A stretch of 26,052 nucleotides of DNA from Schoenoplectus triqueter (lineage: Eukaryota > Streptophyta > Magnoliopsida > Poales > Cyperaceae), in contig CAXKVV010000849.1 of the NCBI GenBank assembly GCA_964058805.1, positions 1 through 26,052 on the forward strand. The letters are read 5' to 3'. Below the pieces are notes generated by a model. The model made no database searches and was not told where the DNA came from. It saw only the letters and a program-made list of their open reading frames with translations. This document shows positions 21,364 to 26,052 of the stretch, piece after piece; position 1 is the stretch's first letter; the number at the start of each line of letters is the position of its first letter. Position numbers and translations under genes: made by a program.

Positions 21364-22032
21364 ATTTTTTTCATTTTTTTTAGTTCAAATCTATATAAAA
21401 ATATCATTGAATGTTAGATTTAGGCTAAATAATGCATTTAAACCATATAAGATCAATGAATCCCTTATAAACGCAAAATCAGCCTTAAAATGATTGAAAA
21501 TACAATAAAAAGAAAAACGAGATGAGATCTACTCCAAATCTTATAAAACTTTTAGATCTCATAGAAATAAGTCATATGAATCTACAAAAACTGATTTTAT
21601 ATTTTTTGATTTTTCTATAAAAAGTTATAGCATTTTTAATTCTGAAAAACAGCAAATTCTGGTAGCATCCATTTCCCCTTTTACTTTCTCATTTTTTTTT
21701 GTTTTTTTATTTTTTTTATTTTCTTTTGGCACAAATCTGCATAATAATATCATTAATGTTAGATTGATGCTAAATGATGCATTTAAACTGTTTAAGATCA
21801 ATGAATCCCTTATAAACGCAAAATTAGCCCTAAAATGGCTGAAAATGCAATAAAAAGAAAAATGGGACGAGATCTACTTCAAATCTTATAAAACTTTCAG
21901 ATTTTGTAGAAATAAGTCATATGAATATATAGAAACTGATTATACATTTTTTTTATTTTTTTGTAAAAAGTTATAGTTTTTTTAAATCTGAAAAACAATA
22001 AATACTAGTACAACATTTTTCCTCTTTTGCCC
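21364..22032 (+). repeat. direct duplication with 345-bp period (two units)
   Basis: Unit 1 (about 21364-21685) and unit 2 (about 21705-22032) share long blocks, for example 'aagatcaatgaatccctta' with gatcaatgaa at 21451 and 21796. Other shared blocks are 'ataaaacttt', 'gaaataagtcatatgaat' and 'aaaagttatag'. They differ by scattered substitutions and poly-T length, so this is an older duplication than the one at 3140-4058. Non-coding. Confidence 0.8.
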
Positions 22033-22242
22033 CTGATCTGATTTTAAAATAAAAAATTATATCTCTGCTACCCTAATTTAATTAAAATTTTGTAAGAATC
22101 TAGATCTAATTATAATGCATATCTTTGTAAATTTTCATAATTTTTTGAGCTTCGTACGATTTTATATGCATTTATGATTCTTCAGTTAGTAGATTATAAT
22201 AATCTGGTTCATAATAAAATAAAAATAACTCTATAAACTCTT

Positions 22243-22457
22243 GTGCCGGCTGAGTCCAGTCGTGAGCTCATGGTTTTAAAGAGTTATAATGCATATGTCG
22301 GCTAGTACAAAGTCGTGAGCTATTGCCTTCACCTAAAATACAAAATAATCTTTATAATTAACAAAGCTCATTTAAATCTTGTGCCGACTAGTACAAAGTC
22401 GTGAGCCCTTGATTTTGAAGAGTTGTAAGACTTATGCCGGTTATTACAAAGTCGTGA
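22243..22457 (+). repeat. four-copy array of a 'gtgccgrctagtacaaagtcgtgagc' motif
   Basis: Related copies start at 22243, 22295, 22381 and 22434. Spacings of 52, 86 and 53 bases show a duplicated pair: a unit of about 138 bases containing two half-repeats. The motif core 'gtacaaagtcgtgagc' is exact in copies 2 and 3; copy 1 (ggctgagtccagtcgtgagc) and copy 4 (ggttattacaaagtcgtgagc) differ. It is GC-richer than its surroundings and carries no open frame. Confidence 0.8.
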
Positions 22458-23149
22458 GCCCTTACCATCAAGAGAAAATCAATAACTAAAAGAGTTTAAA
22501 TCTGAAAGTTAAACTATTTTCTAAAAATAAAAATATATTTTTAGCTTTTTCAAAATTTTATTTGAAACTTCTTTGCTAAATAATCTCAAAAGTGCATTAA
22601 AATGATTTCAAATAAGAAAGTTTTCAACATAAAAATTATTCATCATGACCTTAGTGATAAAATAATTATCTGGTCCGAAAAGTTTCTTAAACATATCTTT
22701 TGAATAATTTCAAATAAGAAAATATATAACAAAAATAATAAGAAAAAAATAAAAAAATAATAAATATAACTCTTATTCAAAATCAAATAAAATTTTAATA
22801 AAAATGAATTTAATAAATAAATACATAAATAAAAAAGTGAAAGAATTTATTTTTTTATTTTTACCAATTAAACATAAATTTAATTTCAAAACTAAATCAA
22901 CATTCACCTAAAATAAAGATCAAAATAAAAAAAATAAAAAAGTAACTCTCAATCTTTAAAATTAAATAAATTTAAATATTAATAAATAAATAAAACATAA
23001 GTAAAAATAATAATAATAATAAATAAAAGACTTTTTTCTTCTTATCAAATAAAAATTTAATTATAGAATTAAACCAATCTTAATCTAAACTAAAAATAAC
23101 TTTCAACATTCATGGATAAATAAATTTAAATAAGTTAAGTACAAATAAC

Positions 23150-23180
<31 letters not shown>

Positions 23181-23320
23181 AAATTATTTTATTAATAAAA
23201 ATAAAAGTCAATTCACAAGGTGTAGACTACCTTGAAAAGTCCATATTTTATTTGCCCTTACTCACAGCGACCACTTAAAATTGCTTAACTATTCTGTTTG
23301 TTTTCTCTTTCTTAATCAGA
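22458..23320. other. AT-rich simple sequence
   Basis: Very A-rich on the plus strand with many AAATAA runs, including a near-perfect AAAT microsatellite at 23150-23180. No gene, repeat boundary or motif is supported. Confidence 0.65.
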
Positions 23321-23329
23321 TGTTCCTTG

Positions 23330-23583
23330 GGTTCAAAACCCAGGGTAATTAACAATGGGGGCTGACGCCCATTGAAATCTTAAAGACCCCACAATCACTA
23401 AAAATTCTTTAAATGTGCATTCCAAATTCATATAAATATATCCTAATGCACACTTAGAGGGATCTCCGTGTCATTCTTCCGTAATTCATCGTCCAGTTCC
23501 TTTTTCAGAGCGGTGAGAGACGCGAAAAAGGGTCGCACAGATATACAACCAACTAATATGGTACAATCCTCGCTAGAGTCAAT
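23330..23583. other. small GC-richer patch with hairpins and an open minus-strand frame
   Basis: 'ttgggttcaaaacccag' (23333 onward) folds like a tRNA T-arm and fits a polymerase III B box. 'caatgggggctgacgcccattg' just after it can form a stem. On the minus strand 23583-23443 is open for 46 codons without ATG and contains LTALKKELDDELRKNDTE, which looks more protein-like than its surroundings. I recognise no family. It may be a fragment of a decayed element. Confidence 0.35.
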
Positions 23584-26052
23584 TTAACACAATAAATTGG
23601 TATACAAATTAATTCTTCATTTACTTAAAAAATTGATCTAATATTCTTTAAACAAATTCTTTAATATTTGAGCCCTCTATGGCTCAACGATAAAATGAGA
23701 CTTAAATTTTATAGTTTCATTTCATATCTACTCAACTTCATTTGAACATGCCCGACGAGGTTGAGGACGAACTAATGTATATAATTAATCCCCTTCTCTT
23801 CCTCAATACTCGAACCAAGTTCAAAATATTAGAAGAAATAGATCAATGAAATTAGACTAATATCATGTGACTCATCTTTATGGTATTTTTATTATTTATT
23901 CTCCAATAAATTTTCATTCTCGAAAATCATATATTTTCAAGAACAATATGACCGCTTAAGAATTCACTATTGAATCTCTAGCATTCATAGTTCAAAATAA
24001 TAGAAATTCATGATCTAAAAAATACATTAAATACAATAATTATCACAATGTCAGCATAACTATAATAAAGTATGCATGTGAAACCCAGTGCAGTAACATG
24101 TGTCTCAATATAACTTAGTCCATAGCATCATTCAACAAGCTCATCTGTTGCAAATTGCATGAAATAATTTATCAATTAAACTAATTTTATATTCATCACA
24201 TATATCTTAAATTAATTAAGCGAGTACATATAATCATAATTATTTACCTCATAATTTGAATCAATATTCAGTACAATCAATATGATGAAATATAAAGTAC
24301 CAAGTGTAGTTCTTCATTAGATCAACTAGTACACTATATTTTGTAGTTGACAAATAAAAATATAGTGATTTAACCTAAAAGTCAACACAAGCTAATCAAT
24401 ATAATGTCCAAATTAATAGAGTCTAGCACACCATAAAATAATCACAACTCAAGAGATTAAATAATGATAAAGAATATCCATAGAAAAAAATACTTCTAAT
24501 ATCATAAATAATAATATAATTTTGGTACTAGACGTGACATCATCTACAAATTCAATTTAGATATCTGAAACTAAAAGAATAACCATAAATTCTAGATTTT
24601 GTCAAAATCTGAAGTATCTAAATTATTATGGAACGACAACATAGCCCCCTCTTGGAACAATAAGTTACATGTGTCAATCCATATAATTGCACAAATACAT
24701 TTATCCTTCAATTTATATACAATATGTAGCTCTCTCTAAGCGCAATCGATAATAGAACATCAAACTTAATAATTTTTCTTTATATAGTAATTTGACAAAT
24801 ATCAATAATCTAAACCCTCGCTAATGATCTGTCACTTCTCAAGCAACAAGATTTACATGCATTTGTGACAATCAAATTCTCTAGTATTATTCATATGCTT
24901 AGAATAACTTAACGCACATGAGTTTAATCATGATCTCTTCAGTATTAAATTAAAACACTTGACAATATCACTAATCAAACTAATTAATAATATTCATCAA
25001 AATGAACTTGCTAAACAGTGAAGATTATATCCACATGCTCTCACTACTTAGAAAGCAAATAAGTGATATAATTCACTTGTTACTAAATTATCAAGTTAAG
25101 CCATCCATTATGCAACTCAAAATCAATTTTATCCTATGTTCAAAATATAATCCGTATGATACTTTTCAAACTTATCAAAATATGATTGAGCTTGCATAAT
25201 CTCATTGTCAATATTTTATTTAACTGAAATTTGAGATCAACTTCTTCTATTATAGTTAACAACTCACAAATAGTGTAATCCATAATATAATTCATAAACT
25301 CATTTTATAATTTATATTACTCAAAAACACTATATGAGTAATATAATTATAATTATATATATTGTAAGCAACTTATAAATCTTTTAGGATTCTAAAAAAA
25401 ATGAATAATGATGTCAACAACTAAATCGTAATCTTCTATAAAATACTAAAATAAGATCAATGTTTAATTCAAATTAAGACAATTCATTAGTTCATATAGA
25501 GACAAACACAATTAACACTTTCAATAATTTTGCTATACAATCCTAATTAATCCAAATATAACATCATTTCAGTCACAAAACAAAAAAAAAAGAACTATGT
25601 CCCCAATAAAATCCCGCAAACCGAATAATATCACACTCAATTAATTTAATTGGAATAAAATATCATAATATGAATAAGTACATATCATACAAAAAGTAAC
25701 CATCATACACAATTAGGCTATAAGTTCTATCATAGCAACACCAAATTGCACTATAGAACTACATGAGATAATATCGTACATATTATCAATCATCTATATT
25801 TGGACTGGTTATGGTAAGATACCAGTAAAAATACTTACGTTATTAATTATATAACCATTACACCATATTGGCTTACTAATTATGTATTTTTTGGTTTATT
25901 TTTGTCTCAAAATTTCATGAAATATGGTGATTATCATAGTTCTAGTCAAAATTTTAGAACCGACAGCAGTCAGCCCATCAACCGATAATTTAATTAGAAA
26001 AAAACCATATCTTCTTCATCTTTTCACCAAATAATATGGTTTAACCCTCTTT
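23584..26052. other. AT-rich DNA, no gene recognised
   Basis: About 2.5 kb with no convincing open frame (the 65-codon frame at 25002-25199 has no protein character), no repeat I could match within the window and no clear terminal sequences. It could be old transposon or intron sequence of the DUF632 gene. Confidence 0.6.

Noticed and set aside
23318..23360. tRNA gene or SINE head suggested by a B-box-like 'gggttcaaaaccc'
   Set aside because: No acceptor stem, D-arm or A box at the right distance.

Overview
This is nuclear DNA from a flowering plant, most likely a eudicot. The evidence is an AT-rich background, multi-exon genes with short GT-AG introns, hAT-type MITEs, a 5'-truncated LINE, Ty3/gypsy chromovirus and Ty1/copia-like LTR remains, and two recognisable plant protein-coding loci. 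I saw no bacterial operon, CRISPR array, tRNA or rRNA gene. I also found no new multi-gene system. What stands out is a well-resolved gene structure, one convergent gene fragment, and a layered history of transposon insertions.

Layout. 1-1085 is a GC- and purine-rich block of unknown nature with promoter-like signals on the minus strand. 1086-6161 is AT-rich intergenic DNA holding an inverted-repeat element (about 1563-2310), two hAT-type MITEs with exact 8-bp target duplications (2627-2908 and 4323-4760), and a very recent tandem duplication (about 3140-4058). 6162-12245 is a retrotransposon cluster. A decayed chromovirus pol gene (RT, RNase H, integrase, chromodomain) with a probable 3' LTR is split by a 2.1-kb solo LTR of another family at 8738-10856.

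12983-18451 is a complete nine-exon gene for peroxisomal acyl-CoA oxidase 2 (ACX2; 685 codons plus stop). It has an N-terminal PTS2 signal, a GC-AG last coding intron, a LINE fragment in intron 4 and a possible 3'-UTR intron. Converging on it from the minus strand is the last exon of a DUF632 (NRG2/APSR1-like) gene at 19085-19727. The upstream exons of that gene are not visible in the remaining 6.3 kb.

19930-26052 has no credible gene. Its first part looks like an LTR or leader with a TATA box and poly(A) signal. Then come a 345-bp direct duplication, a four-copy 'gtgccgactagtacaaagtcgtgagc'-like array, AT-rich simple sequence and a small GC-richer patch. The last 2.4 kb is featureless AT-rich DNA.

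The two genes do not form a functional unit that can be seen. ACX2 is expected to act in fatty-acid beta-oxidation in peroxisomes. The DUF632 protein belongs to a plant regulatory family with no known link to it.
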